NCBI GenBank assembly: GCA_013397795.1
Contig: VZTJ01000081.1
Location: 338,012-402,011 of the forward strand
Length of the DNA: 64,000 nucleotides
Direction: 5' to 3'
DNA from: Orthonyx spaldingii
Taxonomy: Eukaryota > Chordata > Aves > Passeriformes > Orthonychidae
A program made the translations under genes and the position numbers. How positions within the stretch are numbered: the first letter of the stretch is position 1; every line of letters starts with the position of its first letter. The notes below the pieces were generated by a model. That model saw nothing but the letters and a program-made list of their open reading frames with translations. It did not search any database and had not been told where the DNA came from. Below are positions 35,301 to 48,302 of this stretch, piece after piece.

Positions 35301-38300
35301 GACAACAATACAACAGATATGAGGAAAGATTTGTACTTTGCAAGTTCTGTAGGCCTGGTATACATTGCAAAGCCAAAATACTACTCTATCAGTATGAATG
35401 GGGGTACAGTTTACAAGATAGTTTATTCTTTGGTGGATTTTTGGTCAACATTTAATTTACTAAAATGTTTCATAGTAACCATAGTCTAAAGAACAATTTT
35501 TCCATGGGCTAAGCTCTGAAATCCTGTTTCCTTTTGGGTAGTATTCCCACTGTTTTCATTGGAACTACTCATCAAATGATGATGCATCTGGTGCCAATGT
35601 GAAAGAACAGAACTATATGAATGCCAAGAAAAAAAAGTAATCCTGCATGATTAGTGCAAAAGAGTTGAAAATTATATCAGACTTTTAATGAGCCTTGACC
35701 TAACCACAGTAATCAAGTACTGGCTGTGGTCATGACACCCATCAGTTATGGCTCTCTTGCTGTGAAGGAATATTTTCAATTCAGTCAAATATAATTAAGT
35801 TTTATGGGTATATAAGTGCAGTAAAGTGTCATTCAAAGCTGGTATCTTTCTTATTAACACTGTTATTCTGACTAATATCAGATGTGACTGTTGTGATATG
35901 ACCATTCCTGGTCAATAACTTTAACAATTTTTCAGATTTACATCTGAATATAATCACAGTATTTCCTCATCTTTTATGCTCTTGCTGTGATTAATTTGCC
36001 AAGGGTTTTCAAATATGAAGTAACCTTCATTTTCTAGAGTAGGTTTGCATTTCTGAAATTTATTTGAAGATTTAAATATACTAGCATGTGTTTAAATAAA
36101 ATATTAGAGTGTTAATTTATACTTGAAGCATGCATTTGTGTTTATCAGACACTAATGTAATAACACTGAGCTAAACCTGAAAAATGTTTCCTTTTGGAAT
36201 ATTTACTGTAGGCTTTTTTATGCTAAAGAACCATAACTGAGTGTAATCACCTAAAAAACCAAGGTATTAAAGTCTGCTAAAAAGCTGTAAGAGTAACACC
36301 TGTGTTATCTGCAATGAGATTAGAAACTCTTCAGGATCAATAACCCTAAAAGAAGGGTGTTTGACTTGGAAATGGACACTGATGGGCTGCAGGTGCTGAA
36401 GAGCACTACATAAGATATAGACTAGAGAAGGAAAATCTGGTGGCCAGATCAGAGGGCAGAAGGAAGACTGCAGAAAGATGATGACTTTAGGCCAGGAGAC
36501 ACAGGATCAAACAATAGAGCAGCCTTAAGGTGGACACTTTTCTGGAGATAAAGACATCAACAAAAGCAAGGAATTTGAGGAAAAGTTAGGGGTGGGGTCC
36601 TGGTGAGCAAAGCCAGACTGTTCCTAGGAGGTACTGGCTCTTACAACACCGTGTGCCTCCTCTTGCAAGGTCTTTTATAGAGACAAGATGTGCTTGTACT
36701 GCATTTTAGATATCCATGTGGACTTCTACAATCATTCTCTGCCACAGTAACTTCACACAGTTACCTAATGCCTCTCAACCTGCAAAGATGTATACTACTG
36801 AATAATGTATATGTCTTATTGTAAGTTTTTAGCTTAGGGGGACATAGCATAAACCATTGCATTATTGCATAATTGTGATATGTCACAAATTGAAAAAAAC
36901 CCATTCTGCATGGGTGTTGATAGTGGTGAGAGGATTCTTTCAGGATCTCTGTGAGAAAGGTTTGGCAACAAACAGCTTGATAAAATAGCTATCTTAATAA
37001 AACAGAATAAAAAGAAGAACACAGAATCAAAATCTTCTATTCCTTCAGGTGCTAGGAGCCTTGCTTTCATGTGGCATCAAATAAGGTCCTGGATAGTTTT
37101 TTCCCTTAGCATTCTGCAGAGGTGCCAACCACAGAGGGGTTCCCCCTCCCCGTCCAGCTGTGGTGTTTTTATCTTGTGTAAAAATCCAGCCCATGTATCA
37201 TCTCCTGATAGACAGGATGCTCTCTCAGCTATAACACTAGTAGTGTTAGGGGCTGGCATGGGACATGTCGGCAGGTTCCCTTACAGTGCCTGCTCATGCT
37301 CATCTACAGGCTTCTTACATCCTCAGTACAAGGCCCAGTAGTGGCTTGTCCAAGATTACTAACTCCTCAAACACAGTGTCTTCCACGGAGTTCCCAGTAG
37401 AATAATCAATTGCACAAGGCCAAGCACCAAGGGTTCAATCCTTTGCAATGGATTTTTGTGTGTATTTAAGAATTTTAATTATTTCCTGAAATGTTGCTTT
37501 CTGCAAAACTCTGCAGACAAGTTGTCCCAAAGAATGCAATTATAGGTCATACATATTGTATGGGTTTTTTGGTATTGAACTGACTTTTACTGACTTAGTG
37601 TAATCCAAGCTGCTTCACTAAAACTTGCTGTGAAATATTTAATGCTTCTGTGATGATGGCATTGCATTTGGTAGGAAATGAAATACCACACAAATTAAGA
37701 AGTGAAGCTTTCTATCTTCAGCTGATGATGCAACATAAAAGCAAAGTACTTCCTGCTCCATTTATATTTAAAGACATCAGTAAGATGTATCACAGTGTTC
37801 AGCTATTTCAACAATACTTTGTTTCACATAAATACCTTGAATGGAACAGGTTAAGCATAAAAATACTGGGCATGTTTGAAAATGAGGAAGACTCAGAATC
37901 TTATCTCGGTGAACCAAAATTTAAAGAAAAAACCCAACATAAAATACTTTGCTTCCAAACCTCGTGTTTCCCAAGTACCTGATGACTTCAGTGAGTAACT
38001 GAATAGCCTTCTCTGCTGCCGGTTGTCGACATTCAAGTACGTCTTCCCATGTCTAGGATCACATATATTTAAGAAGTAACTGTCTCTTCATCTTGCATGT
38101 GTGCAAGATGGGGGTAGGCAAAGCTCATGAGGCCTGGGTTTATCAATGTCTCTGTTTTTTATAGTGGTTACACACAAAATCTTTCAATCAGTGATAATTC
38201 CTGCATTTGTTGATGTAAAGGTTAATTAATCTCTGCAAATGAGTCTTCTTGGGTAGGTTTATGGGGTAGTTCACCTCCAGTCAGTAGAGGACACGTGCAG

Positions 38301-38917
38301 CTGTCCTGTGGGGACTATCTGATCTTTCACCAAAAGTCTCATCTATATTGGTTTCGCATTTGTCTCTCTTGGCTTCCCAAAGGAAAATAAAAGCATAACA
38401 CCTCTGAGAAGAAAGTTGGGTGTGACATTGTCCTTGTTCCTACGTTCTGTTCTTGTGCATGCCTCTTGGCATGAGAAATACTGAAAATGTTCATATGTAG
38501 ACAACAGTGGGAACTTTTAAATAGTGCCATGTAGTCATTGTAAACAGGTAAACACCCCTTTATACAAATTGCACTTGCACCTCTTTGTGTGGCGGAAATG
38601 GTGCAGTTTTTTTCATGGGAACAAGTATTTGTGATTTTGTACTGATGAAGTCCTCTTGGTCTTCAAAAACTATCTCTTTATCTTTGAAATTTTATGGCTG
38701 ACATCACAGTTATCAGCCAGACTGGGGTCTGATGGTTTCTTGGCTTTAGCTTCTTATTCCACTATTGTAGTAATGTATTCAGGTAGTTTGGATGCCTTTT
38801 CTTTTGAGTGTGTGGGGCCAGAAAAAGCATTTGCTCAGGCAAGATGTGCTACTTCCTTATTTAAAGTAAACCGTCTGGACACAATTCTATGCCATGTGCT
38901 CTAGGATGACTGTGCTT
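32346..38917. other. Unique DNA, no gene established
   Basis: Mostly AT-rich. A strong acceptor-like tract TCTTCTTTTCTCTTTCAG ends at 34119 but has no matching donor. A 17-nt odd palindrome TAACACTA-G-TAGTGTTA lies at 37232-37248. A 110-codon frame (37650-37982) has no recognised domain. Confidence 0.5.
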
Positions 38918-39010
38918 AAGCAGGGAGGTTGGACCACATGACCTGCTCTGGTCCCTTCCAACTTGACCCGTTTTGTGATTCTGTGGTTCTGTGATTCTGT
39001 GGTTCTGTGA
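38918..39010 (+). mobile_element. CR1 3' end with octamer tail (plus strand)
   Basis: GGAGGTTGGACC, then GGTCCCTTCCAACTTG, are typical of the last ~60 bp of CR1. They are followed by a terminal microsatellite of alternating TGTGATTC and TGTGGTTC units (38974-39009). The tail marks the 3' end and the plus orientation. Confidence 0.88.
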
Positions 39011-41445
39011 AAGGGTGTTTCACTTAGTGTGTTTCACTTGCTGTTCTCATAATTGAAATCTAATTTGTAACCTTTTCCTGAACATCTCAACAGAATGTCA
39101 GAAAAATAGCTAATAATATTGGTAGTGTAGATATTTTGGAATTTACACAAGGAGAAAGAAAAAGATCTTCATCTTGACTTTGCAGGAAGGCAGAAAAATT
39201 AAAAGCATACTTCTATTTATTCATGGTTCTGTTGGAATCCTGATGACAGTACAACGTCTGGAAAGATAAGAAAAAACTTTAGTATAGCTTAACAGGATAA
39301 AAATATTCCTCATGACCCCAGCATATCTTCTGGTGAAATAAGGAAGAGTGCAGGCATCCTGTATAGTAGTTCTTCATTATATTCCACTGTTCTTTTGGTT
39401 TCTTTTTTCTAAGAGTATATTAAGAGATAAATTAGGATATTTGAGATTTGATGTGACCAAGATTTTAATAGCATATGACTTTCTTTCTTTTTATTTCAGC
39501 CAACATGATCCCTTTCTCATGGACCTAAGGAGTTCTTAGGTGGTGTTCTCGCTTTTATGTGACATGTGATCAATACACCATACATGCTCTGGGGAACTGT
39601 GGGGAACTGGAGTGTTGAAGTATTATGAGAGTTTTGCAACTGACCAGGTATTGATGCCTAAAATAAGCTGCAGAAAGGGATTATGTTTCCCTATATTGGA
39701 CAGGAATGACGGGTGTATGAGGACATCCTTGTCTCTTCCATCTCAGATGGGCAGGAGAGGAAGGAAGAGGGAAGAGACAGTGGCATTATTAATTTAACAA
39801 CAAATTATGGTTTTCATAATTTAACTATTTTTGCATATAGCAGCCTGACCTTTGGTGACACCTTTAACACAATAAATAAATCCAATATGACTGAAAAAGT
39901 TTTCAGAGGCATAGGATCTCAAAAGATCTGAGGTCAGTTCTCTGTTTCATGAGGTACTTTATTTGACTAGAAAACATCAGGGGAAGAGTGTAAGGGGAAT
40001 AGCAATATATCATCTTTTACATCATTTGGAGAATGATGTCAGAAACATACCCAGTAATGGAGGGGGAGAGTGAGTAATCTAGAAGGATTTGATGAAACCT
40101 GGAATTGGCTTTGGATTTATTTGTTGTTTTCCTCTCCTAATCTCACTCTTCATCAATGCATGACTTGTTCATAGGATAACAAGGAAAGGAGACGTGAGAA
40201 AGAGAGAAAATATAAGGAGTACAAAGCTGACATTAATTTTTAAGTGTCATTTTGACCTTCTTGGCAACTGGTATTTTTTATTACAAAACAGGCAATTATC
40301 CCTACAGCTTAGTCGCACTTTTCATCTGTTTATTCTCATATATTTTGAGAAACATATTTAACACAGAAGAACATATAGTCTTTGATTGTTTTTCTGGATG
40401 TTGTCTAGTGAATGTATTTTTCAGCAGAATGACTCTGACCACTGCTGCTTCACAAAGTCCTCTCTTATTTCTATAGAGATTTTCCTTTTCAGGGGCTGAA
40501 GGAAACCTCATATATTCAGAAGACAGTGAAACAGATGGTATTTGACTCAGTTGAAATAAAGGTATTTTTTGTCCTATGCACAGTTAGGACCAGAACGCTT
40601 ATTCTTTTACTGGGTTGTTTAATAATTTTGTTTGACTCGCCTTCATTTTCATTCTTTCTCCTACTGTTTTTTTTTTTTTTTTTTAAGCTTCAGAAATTCC
40701 CTGAAGGATTCTGTTCCCTGTTAGCTCTAACATAATGCCATTGGTGAGACTGAAAAGATTATTTCTTATGCAACATGATAAATTGTTGGTTTTCAAATAC
40801 ATTTCTCACCACCACTTTTCAATGAACCCTTCATAAATCCAGCTGAGGGCAGGCAAGATCCATGTAGCTCTGAGAGAAAGGATAAACGTAATTTACTAAA
40901 GACTCATGAGTTGTTTTCTTGCACTCTCCCGTCTATTATACCCAAGTATAGTATACCTGATAGAATTATGCTGAACGTGAAATGTTTCTGCGGCAATTGA
41001 ATTTGAGAAAGATCACCACTAGTCTCAAAAGGAATAGAATCTCTTTCTCTTAATTTACCATAAAATATGAATTCATTTTAACATATGAGTTTAAAATTAA
41101 CTGTAATGACAGTTTAATTTCTTCAAAGACAATATTGTACTTCTGCCTTGCATGATCTGTATGAGTTTACATACACTGTAAAACACTCTCTGCATACTTA
41201 AAATACAGAGTGAATGCACAGCAGGAAAGATTTGAATAAAACTGGAACAACAGATATTGTTCCACTGATTTTAGTCATTTAAATCAGCAAGTTTTTGCAT
41301 CTGTGTATCCAAGAGTTGCTTTCTTTTTTTCCCCCCTACCCTTTGAATGCCTTGGCTTTTAGGCCACAGCAGAACAGCTATACAGGAACAGCAGCAGCTG
41401 TATTCACTTTCATTAAGCATCCAGCTCTTGTTGCTCTCTTCATAC
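39011..41445. other. Unique DNA, no gene seen
   Basis: AT-rich with an 18-T run at 40667-40684. An acceptor-like TTTTTATTTCAG ends at 39500 with no exon structure following. Confidence 0.5.
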
Positions 41446-41556
41446 CTGCAAGGCAAAGCATGCCCCTGTCCATATTCTTGTGAGTGGTAACCAGGTCCTG
41501 GAGAAAGAAGCATGTCTGTGCTGTTCCTCGTTTGGACATATCCTTCCTGACAGTCT
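41446..41556 (-). other. Candidate coding exon (111 bp, symmetric) inside a 163-codon frame
   Basis: On the minus strand an acceptor TGTTCTTATTGCAG precedes 41556 and a donor TTGCAG|GTATGA follows 41446. The 111-bp interval is a multiple of three. It is open in the frame of the 163-codon minus ORF (41762-41271), the longest frame in the window outside repeats and low-complexity DNA. That frame reads YCRDCQEGYVQTR here. A second frame is also open. The C-x2-C-x2-G-Y spacing recalls EGF/laminin-type modules, but part of it would be intronic under this splice model. No family is assigned; chance is a real possibility. Confidence 0.2.
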
Positions 41557-41762
41557 CTGCAATAAGAACAGTGTATAACAGACCATCCAGCCAGGAAAGC
41601 TGCAACATCCCTGGCAGTCAGGCAGGCTAGAGTAATTATTTTCTCTCTCTCTGTATTATAGAGAATAGAGGCAGGAGATAATTTGCCAAAGTGTGATATT
41701 CCCGTGTTTTGCCATTTAGCCTGCTGTGTTGCTCTAGTACTGAGGACAAAGAAATTTCCCAC

Positions 41763-44700
41763 ACTTGTTTGCTTGAAAATTCATGGCAAACTATATTTAA
41801 AATGGAGAAGCAACATTTTTTGTGTTGTAGTGTATTTGTTAGCTATACTACTGGATAATTTAAAACCTTTCCATATGCATTGCAGAGTTGCTGCCTCAAA
41901 TATAATCTTAAAATGAATGTTCTAAAAATCAAGAATGTAAATGCAGTTTATGCCTAGAGCAAGAATTCCTTGCCTTGTCTATTCCCTGCTTCCTTAGGAA
42001 AGCTCAAACCTACCATGTTTTCTAAAGCTGAGAAAGAATTTAACTATCAGAAGCCCATTTTTCCATCTTTATTTGCATTGGACGGGGTACTCAGAGAGAG
42101 AAAAAAATCAGACGTAGCTCTTCACATCTTCTCAGTGAGCCATGAATTCTTCAAAGCAAGGGGATACCCCACTCCTAAGTGATTTTTAACAGTAGAAATA
42201 CCTTGTGGATAATAAACACATTGAATATTGTAGTAGAAAATTGATCTCAAAACTATTTACAAGGTAAAAAAGAATCAATCATCCTCTTCTTACTTTTGAG
42301 TTTGCATCACCAAATACATGAGTCTGCCCACTGTTTCTTAACTTTCCCTGCAATGTGCATTTCAAGGGAATAAGATTTCAAGAAGGTAGGTATTGAAGAA
42401 ATATATTAAAACAAATCAATCTGCATGAGGAGTGAAGTCTTGATGAGAACATATTTGTGGATTTAAAACTGTATTATTTATGTGAAGGTTGGGCCGGGAA
42501 CAGTGTTCTATGAAATTGTGATCTCAGCATAACGTAAAGCAAACAAGCCTTTTCAAGTGGATTAAGAGTACTCAAGTGGTCTGAGCAGAGAGCTATAACA
42601 AATATTGACTACCAAACCAAAGAGAGGAATGTAGTGAGCTACATTAGACAGGTTCATCCCTGTCTATATTTATTTTATGTATCCCTGGCAATTGAAAATA
42701 ATGAAAGAAATGTGGCTTTATAAATAGGGAAACGAGAATATTAGCCTTGCTAAGTGGCTGCCGAAGAGCTCTGCTATAACTTTATATCCTAGAGTGGAAA
42801 AGATTTCTTTCCTTCTCTTCTGTCCCCTGAGGAACCCTCTGCCCTGCTTTCTTATTCCAGTGCTCAGCCCTGTGACTCAGGCTGTGCTGCAAAATAACTC
42901 CTTGACCCCACAATGCTAGATAACACCCTGCTGCACTGTTTCAGTCCTCCTAACATGAAATAATACCTCCTAAGGGGATAAAGGGTGTTGTTATCAACTT
43001 AAGTTTCTTTAACAAGCCAATGGTCCAATCCAATATAAAAATCAATTTTTCAGAGCTTCACAATGAAGAAGCATAATGCATTTTTATTGGATCTAGCCCA
43101 GAGCTATCTTGTCAAAAGTTAGCAAAATATTGTTCAAAACCTTTTATCAAATCAGGGGCTTCTGAGCTTTGCTTGTTTTCCCAAACACAGAGGAACCTAA
43201 AGCATCATAAATCTGTGAAAGAATGAAAAAAGTGAGTTGTGCTAGATGACAGAAATTGGTTATGCATTATCTAAGCTGGCAGCTTTCTGGAAGGGATAAC
43301 TTGATAAGTTTGGGGTGGGTTATTTTTTGTTTGAAAGTTGGTTGAAAGAAAATTCAGGTTCACTGACAGAGATGGACACAAACGATACTGGAAACTAATA
43401 ATATATCAATGACCTTGTGATTTTCACAAATGAGGACAGTTTCCACAGTCAAAAGAGTTCTAGGTCACTAAGTAGTATACAGTGGCACTATCTCCCTTCT
43501 TTCTCTTCAGAAGACTGCACAAGAGAAACTTCTGAATTTTAGTAAATATTTATGCTGGAGGGAAGGGGTAAAAGATATTTTAATAATTTAGCATGGAGAT
43601 CATTTAATCATATTTATTATAATACTCAGCACTCATTTTATAATTTTAACATCATCCTAATCAGGAAGGGAAAAAAAGCTAAAGTCATACTACCAAACGT
43701 CCTTCTCTCATTATTATTATATTGTAAATTAGTTATTTGATCATGATCTACATTTTAGACATTCACCTCCCTTTTGTTATTTAGATAAATATAAAGTAAC
43801 ACTTGTTATCCAAAGCATAGGGTTTTTTCCAGTGTATTCTGCCAATTATTCTTATATCCATCCTTTTGCAAAGATATGCATTAAATGAACATCACTGAAA
43901 TGTAGATGAAGACCAATGCTGGAACTGTAGGACTCTTGAATGTCCTGAGTTTCTGTGTTTGTCTGACTGTAGCAGTCTTAACCCCATTTTGACTTTCCTT
44001 TTTCATTAACTAATTGGTCATTGAAATGTTGGCATAACTTAAAATTGGGGAGTTTAATGGAACAACATGGGATGATTTTTTCTTGGAGAACACAGAGATA
44101 CTCTGGGCTGGATTACAAAGATATTCAATCAGAGAACTGGGCAAAACCCAGGTGCAAATTTATTTCAAACTATTTTGCTTTTCCTCAAGCCAGAGAGGCT
44201 TAAATCATTACTCTGATCTGCTGAACTCAAAGAGAAAGTCTTGAAATTCCTTAAGCAGTATGTAATCCTGAGAACTATCAGAAGAAGAAATTACTGATTT
44301 GAATGCTACAGATATCCAGAAGAGACACTAAAGTGAAATCACTCACAGACTTTTCTTTTATAGTAAGACTTTAAGAATTATCTTAGCTTGGTTCAGGCTA
44401 GGCTTTTACATGCACAGTTTTTGTCTTCATCATCTGGGAAAAAAGAATATATTATTTGGTGGATATTTTCTGCCACATTTGACTTAATAAGTCAAGAATG
44501 GCTTCTTACTGAGGCATTTTCTGTATTTATTATTCATTAGGACACATTATCCTAAGGTTTTCTTCAATTAATAATTTTCAGCAATTAAGGCATAGCTGTA
44601 GCAATGAGGCATTCTGCTGTCACTGCAACCATTTAAGAAAATCTGATATGTCATCCCTAAACATACTGGGCAATCAGAGCTGGAGAACCAAATCTGCATC

Positions 44701-45571
44701 ATTTTAGTTGCAGAACTATTATGAATTTTACAATGGTGCTGATTTTGGCTGAATAATGTCTTTCAAAGTTTCATATAAATATATCTTGTCTTTATTTCCA
44801 TTTTAGAGCAGCAAATATTGCATTGTATCTCAGTCCTCACTCTTTTTTTCCCAGATGTATCTTAGGTTTCAGAAATTATGCCTTTTCCCCTTTTTTTCTT
44901 TTCAAAAAAACCCAAGTATACAGTTTTAGGGTGAGGTCCCTCGTTGTGTCATTCAGACATGGTATCTGATTATCTTCAGTGAGATTCCATATGTGAGCTG
45001 AAAATCTTGGGCAAGCTTTGATCAAATGTTTGAGGTAGATTTCCCCTTACAGATGTCTGTTGAGATATAGAAAATACAAACCTTTAACTGAAGGCTTTTC
45101 AGTCCTTCTTCTGTTAAAAAAATTTATATCTTTGTCTTCTTGATTGACTACAAATTACTAAATCTTTTTTTAAAAGTCATTAGTTTCACCTAAATACTTC
45201 AAGAGCACCTTAGGTATTTGGGTTTTTTATTTTATTTTATTTTATTTTTAATATTTCTGCACTTGCAGAAAGGTCAGCAATCTGGATTCTTCATCTGGAC
45301 TTCCTGAAAGAGTTTTAGATCTCCATACATTTCTGCTTTTAAAAATCAAGATTACTGGCTCAGGACTGTCTCAGGACCATTAACTTTTCACGATTATGTA
45401 TTTTCCCAATTATGTGCAGTGTTTTCCCACATTATGCGGTTTACTGATAAATCAGCTTTTGGACTGTCATAGCAAGCTTATTAAAATAGCTAGGAGTTCT
45501 TGTAACCAAAGTAAGATGCAAGTCACATGTAGGACTTCATAGTAGGTTAACAAGCCTGTTTAAGCCCGACA
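41763..45571. other. Unique DNA, no gene seen
   Basis: AT-rich; a (TTTTA)n tract at 45223-45250 is the only clear repeat. Frames are at most about 77 codons. Confidence 0.5.
45223..45250. repeat. (TTTTA)n microsatellite
   Basis: Four to five TTTTA units with minor variation. Confidence 0.8.
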
Positions 45572-45950
45572 TGTTGATATTAGCACGATATGTGTCTATC
45601 TGTGAGAAACTCAGTGTTCACAGAAGCAAGGAACCAAAACAACCAAGGGAGAAAACAGCAACAAAACTGCACCTGGTGTTTTTCTGAATGTTTAGAATGC
45701 TTAAAGAGCTTACGTTATAGGTATCTAATAATAGTATGTTGTAGCTAAATAATAGCCAATGAATCTATGATAGTAGTTATGTAACCAATGGACATGTAAC
45801 CTGAATAATAAACATACAAAAGTGTAAAAGTTACTAACTCTTACAATAAACAGTCTTCAGTCTTCTGCCTGAATTTGGACTTGGTGTCCTTGTTTGTCGT
45901 GGATACTTCTGACAGCGACGCCCAGTGGCTTTCGGTGGTGATCCTCAACA
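45572..45950 (+). mobile_element. ERV LTR adjoining a tRNA-Trp-type primer-binding site
   Basis: A 379-bp block starting TGTTGA and ending TCAACA (perfect 6-bp terminal inverted repeat). It contains a CCAAT box at 45784-45788 and poly(A) signals AATAAA at 45807-45812 and 45845-45850, followed by a GT-rich stretch. Directly downstream is TGGTGACCCCGAC (45956-45968), so this is a 5' LTR or its remnant. An alternative end pair, TGATAT at 45575 with ACATCA ending 45953, would leave a 2-nt spacer before the primer site, as in avian alpharetroviruses. No internal genes follow, so the provirus is truncated or deleted. Confidence 0.8.
45845..45850 (+). terminator. Poly(A) signal AATAAA of the 45.6-kb LTR
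   Basis: Canonical hexamer in TTACAATAAACAG, about 100 bp before the LTR 3' end. Confidence 0.55.
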
Positions 45951-45955
45951 TCATC

Positions 45956-45968
45956 TGGTGACCCCGAC
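45956..45968 (+). other. Retroviral primer-binding site, tRNA-Trp type (partial)
   Basis: TGGTGACCCCGAC matches the first 13 bases of the tRNA-Trp primer site used by avian leukosis/sarcoma-type retroviruses; after that the match fails. It lies 5 nt (or 2 nt with the alternative LTR end) downstream of the LTR, the expected place. Confidence 0.75.
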
Positions 45969-45969
45969 A

Positions 45970-46584
45970 GTCACATATGTGCAAGAAAACTTTTGAAGTT
46001 TGGGGTGGGGGACAGGTTTGTGCATCCAGATATCTTTGAAATTACTAACTGGTTAAAATGAGAAAAAATGGTTTCAGGAAAAGATGACAATATCCTGCCT
46101 GAATTTCAGACGCTCCTTACAGCACCATGCTGACAGTCATAAATGCATATTAATTTGGCTCATTCTGGCCTGAGTCATTCACCCAAATGCCGTTCTTCAG
46201 CAGGTAAAGAGTCATGAGGAAATGTTAGATTTTTGAGTTTCCTATCTTAAGTATATGTATGAAGGATTTTGAGTTAGTACCACTGCCCGCTTAATTATCA
46301 AAGAGAGAAATTTTGTTATATGTAGCAAACAATCTCAAAGCAGTGATTTCCCAGTTTCTCCAGAGCAGATAGCCTACCATTTCTGATATGATTTACCTTC
46401 TCAAAAATCCAGGAAAAAAGAACATTTTCTCACATACATGATCTTTCAGTAGAGGAACGTAAACTCCTCTTTTTAATTGGACAAACGCTTGTGCCTTTAA
46501 TATCATTCAGTAGTAAAAACTGAGGCATTTGAACTACAAAAAACAAGTGTCTATGAGCTATTTCTAGGCAAGGTTCAAGAGTTT
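45970..46584. other. Unique DNA after LTR remnant
   Basis: No gag, pol or env-like sequence is seen downstream of the primer site. No gene recognised. Confidence 0.5.
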
Positions 46585-46660
46585 GAAAAGAATGACCATT
46601 GGAGACTGGAACTAGATCAACTCTAAGGTCCCTTCCAACCCCAATAATTCTATGATTCTG
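46585..46660 (+). mobile_element. CR1 3' end (plus strand, very short)
   Basis: GACTGGAACTAGATCAACTC, then AAGGTCCCTTCCAACCCCAA, then ATTCTATGATTCTGC is the terminal ~75 bp of CR1 with its octamer tail. Confidence 0.85.
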
Positions 46661-47982
46661 CTTTTCAGGGGATTAAGAAACCTGTAATTTTACTCATTAG
46701 TACTGCCTCTTAACAGGATATGGGAACTGTTACTCAGCTATAAACCTCTTTTTCTTAATATTGTTCCAGCTTAAATATATGTATTTTCTAGATCTTGTAC
46801 AGTTAGGTTCATTTTGAGTGTTGTGTTGATATGACAAAGCTCAGTCAGACCAAAGACAAGATGTGCTGTCCTTTCCCACACTAGGATATAGAGGGTAGAG
46901 GAGATAGAAATCTGCAGCCCTAAAACTACATTGTGATTTTCACAGGCATACTGCTGCCTTTGGATGCGATCTCTCACCGTCAGAAAATTTCTGTGTAGGG
47001 TCAGAAATACTTTCTTCTATTCAGTGATGAGCTGTTGACTGGGAAAAATATGGAAGAGATCTGGGCTAATAAGGAGATAGAGAGGAAAAAACCTGGAGAA
47101 AAAGCATATGGAAAGAAAAAAAAAAAAGTATAGTAATTTTATTTTTACCTGCTTTTAGATTTCACTTTGCCAGCAGGCTCTATTAATTAAGAAACATAAT
47201 TTCTTTGAGCTTTGTGAATCTAGATCTTTTAACTGTGAAAATAGGATCCAAATATTTTTAATAACGTACCACTGAGTAATTTGAAGTACAGTTTTGATTA
47301 GCTCTAGAAAGCATAATATTGTCTATTTTCATGTTCTGTAAAAGGCTCTAAAATGGCAGGATCAATTAGTTTTGATTTCCATACCAATCAGTCCAGATGG
47401 TTCCCATTATTTGCTGAAGATGGCTGCAAATTGAATTTTTCAAAACCATAATTCACATTTTATAAAAAGTTCAGATAAGTAGTAAAAGATACAGAACTAT
47501 TTTTTTGCAGAATAATTGGAGCTGAACCCCAGTCTAAGGTCACCTTTCTCCAGACTTGGAAACAACTTTGGAAAGTATAATGTACTATTTCAGGAAAAGG
47601 GAAAAACAGGCTACATTGCATTCTTTTCAGGGAAAGTGGAAAAATGTTTATTTAGATAATGTTCTAAGAGGTTTACATGGTACTAATTCAAAGATACTAG
47701 AAATTATGTTGGATTTTACAAAGTGTTTGTTACTTACTGTTCTGGGCATAAGCCATTACTAGCACTTCGAACCCATCTATAGCTGAACACAATCTACAGT
47801 CGATTTTATATCAGAGCAAAATACTTAGAAAAAACTGTTTATAGACAATGTTAATTTGGGAGTCAGTGCAAGCTTTTTGTGAAGAGTCCCCCACAATCAA
47901 CTATACTCATAATTTATCTGAACAGCAGTTAATAGTAATCCTTCGCACCTATCATTGAAAATTTAAGCAGTTCTGGCTCCTC

Positions 47983-48034
47983 AATGCTTAGAATATCTGA
48001 GTCCTTATATATCAAATGCTTAGAATATCTGAGT
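47983..48034. repeat. 20-bp direct repeat, 32-bp period
   Basis: AATGCTTAGAATATCTGAGT at 47983-48002 recurs exactly at 48015-48034, a partial tandem duplication. Confidence 0.9.
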
Positions 48035-48216
48035 TCTCTTGCTTATGTCACGTAATGTATCTTGGGTCCATAAATAATGCAGATTTCAGCCTGCATAAGA
48101 TACATAAGGTTGTATGCATCAGTTTGATCCAGGACTACCTTTGCAATATTTATTGCACTTACTACCATTTCCCTTGAGTAATAAGAATTTCAAAAAGATG
48201 TATGCATGCACACCGT

Positions 48217-48302
48217 GTATATATAGATACATATTATGCTTTTACATATATTACTTTTATATATATATATATCTTATAAATCTTTTATATATATGTATAT
48301 AC
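48217..48302. repeat. AT-rich TA/TATA microsatellite
   Basis: Imperfect (TA)n including about ten consecutive dinucleotides near 48258-48272. Confidence 0.8.

Noticed and set aside
37650..37982. 110-codon plus-strand frame
   Set aside because: No recognised motif and no promoter or poly(A) context; probably chance.
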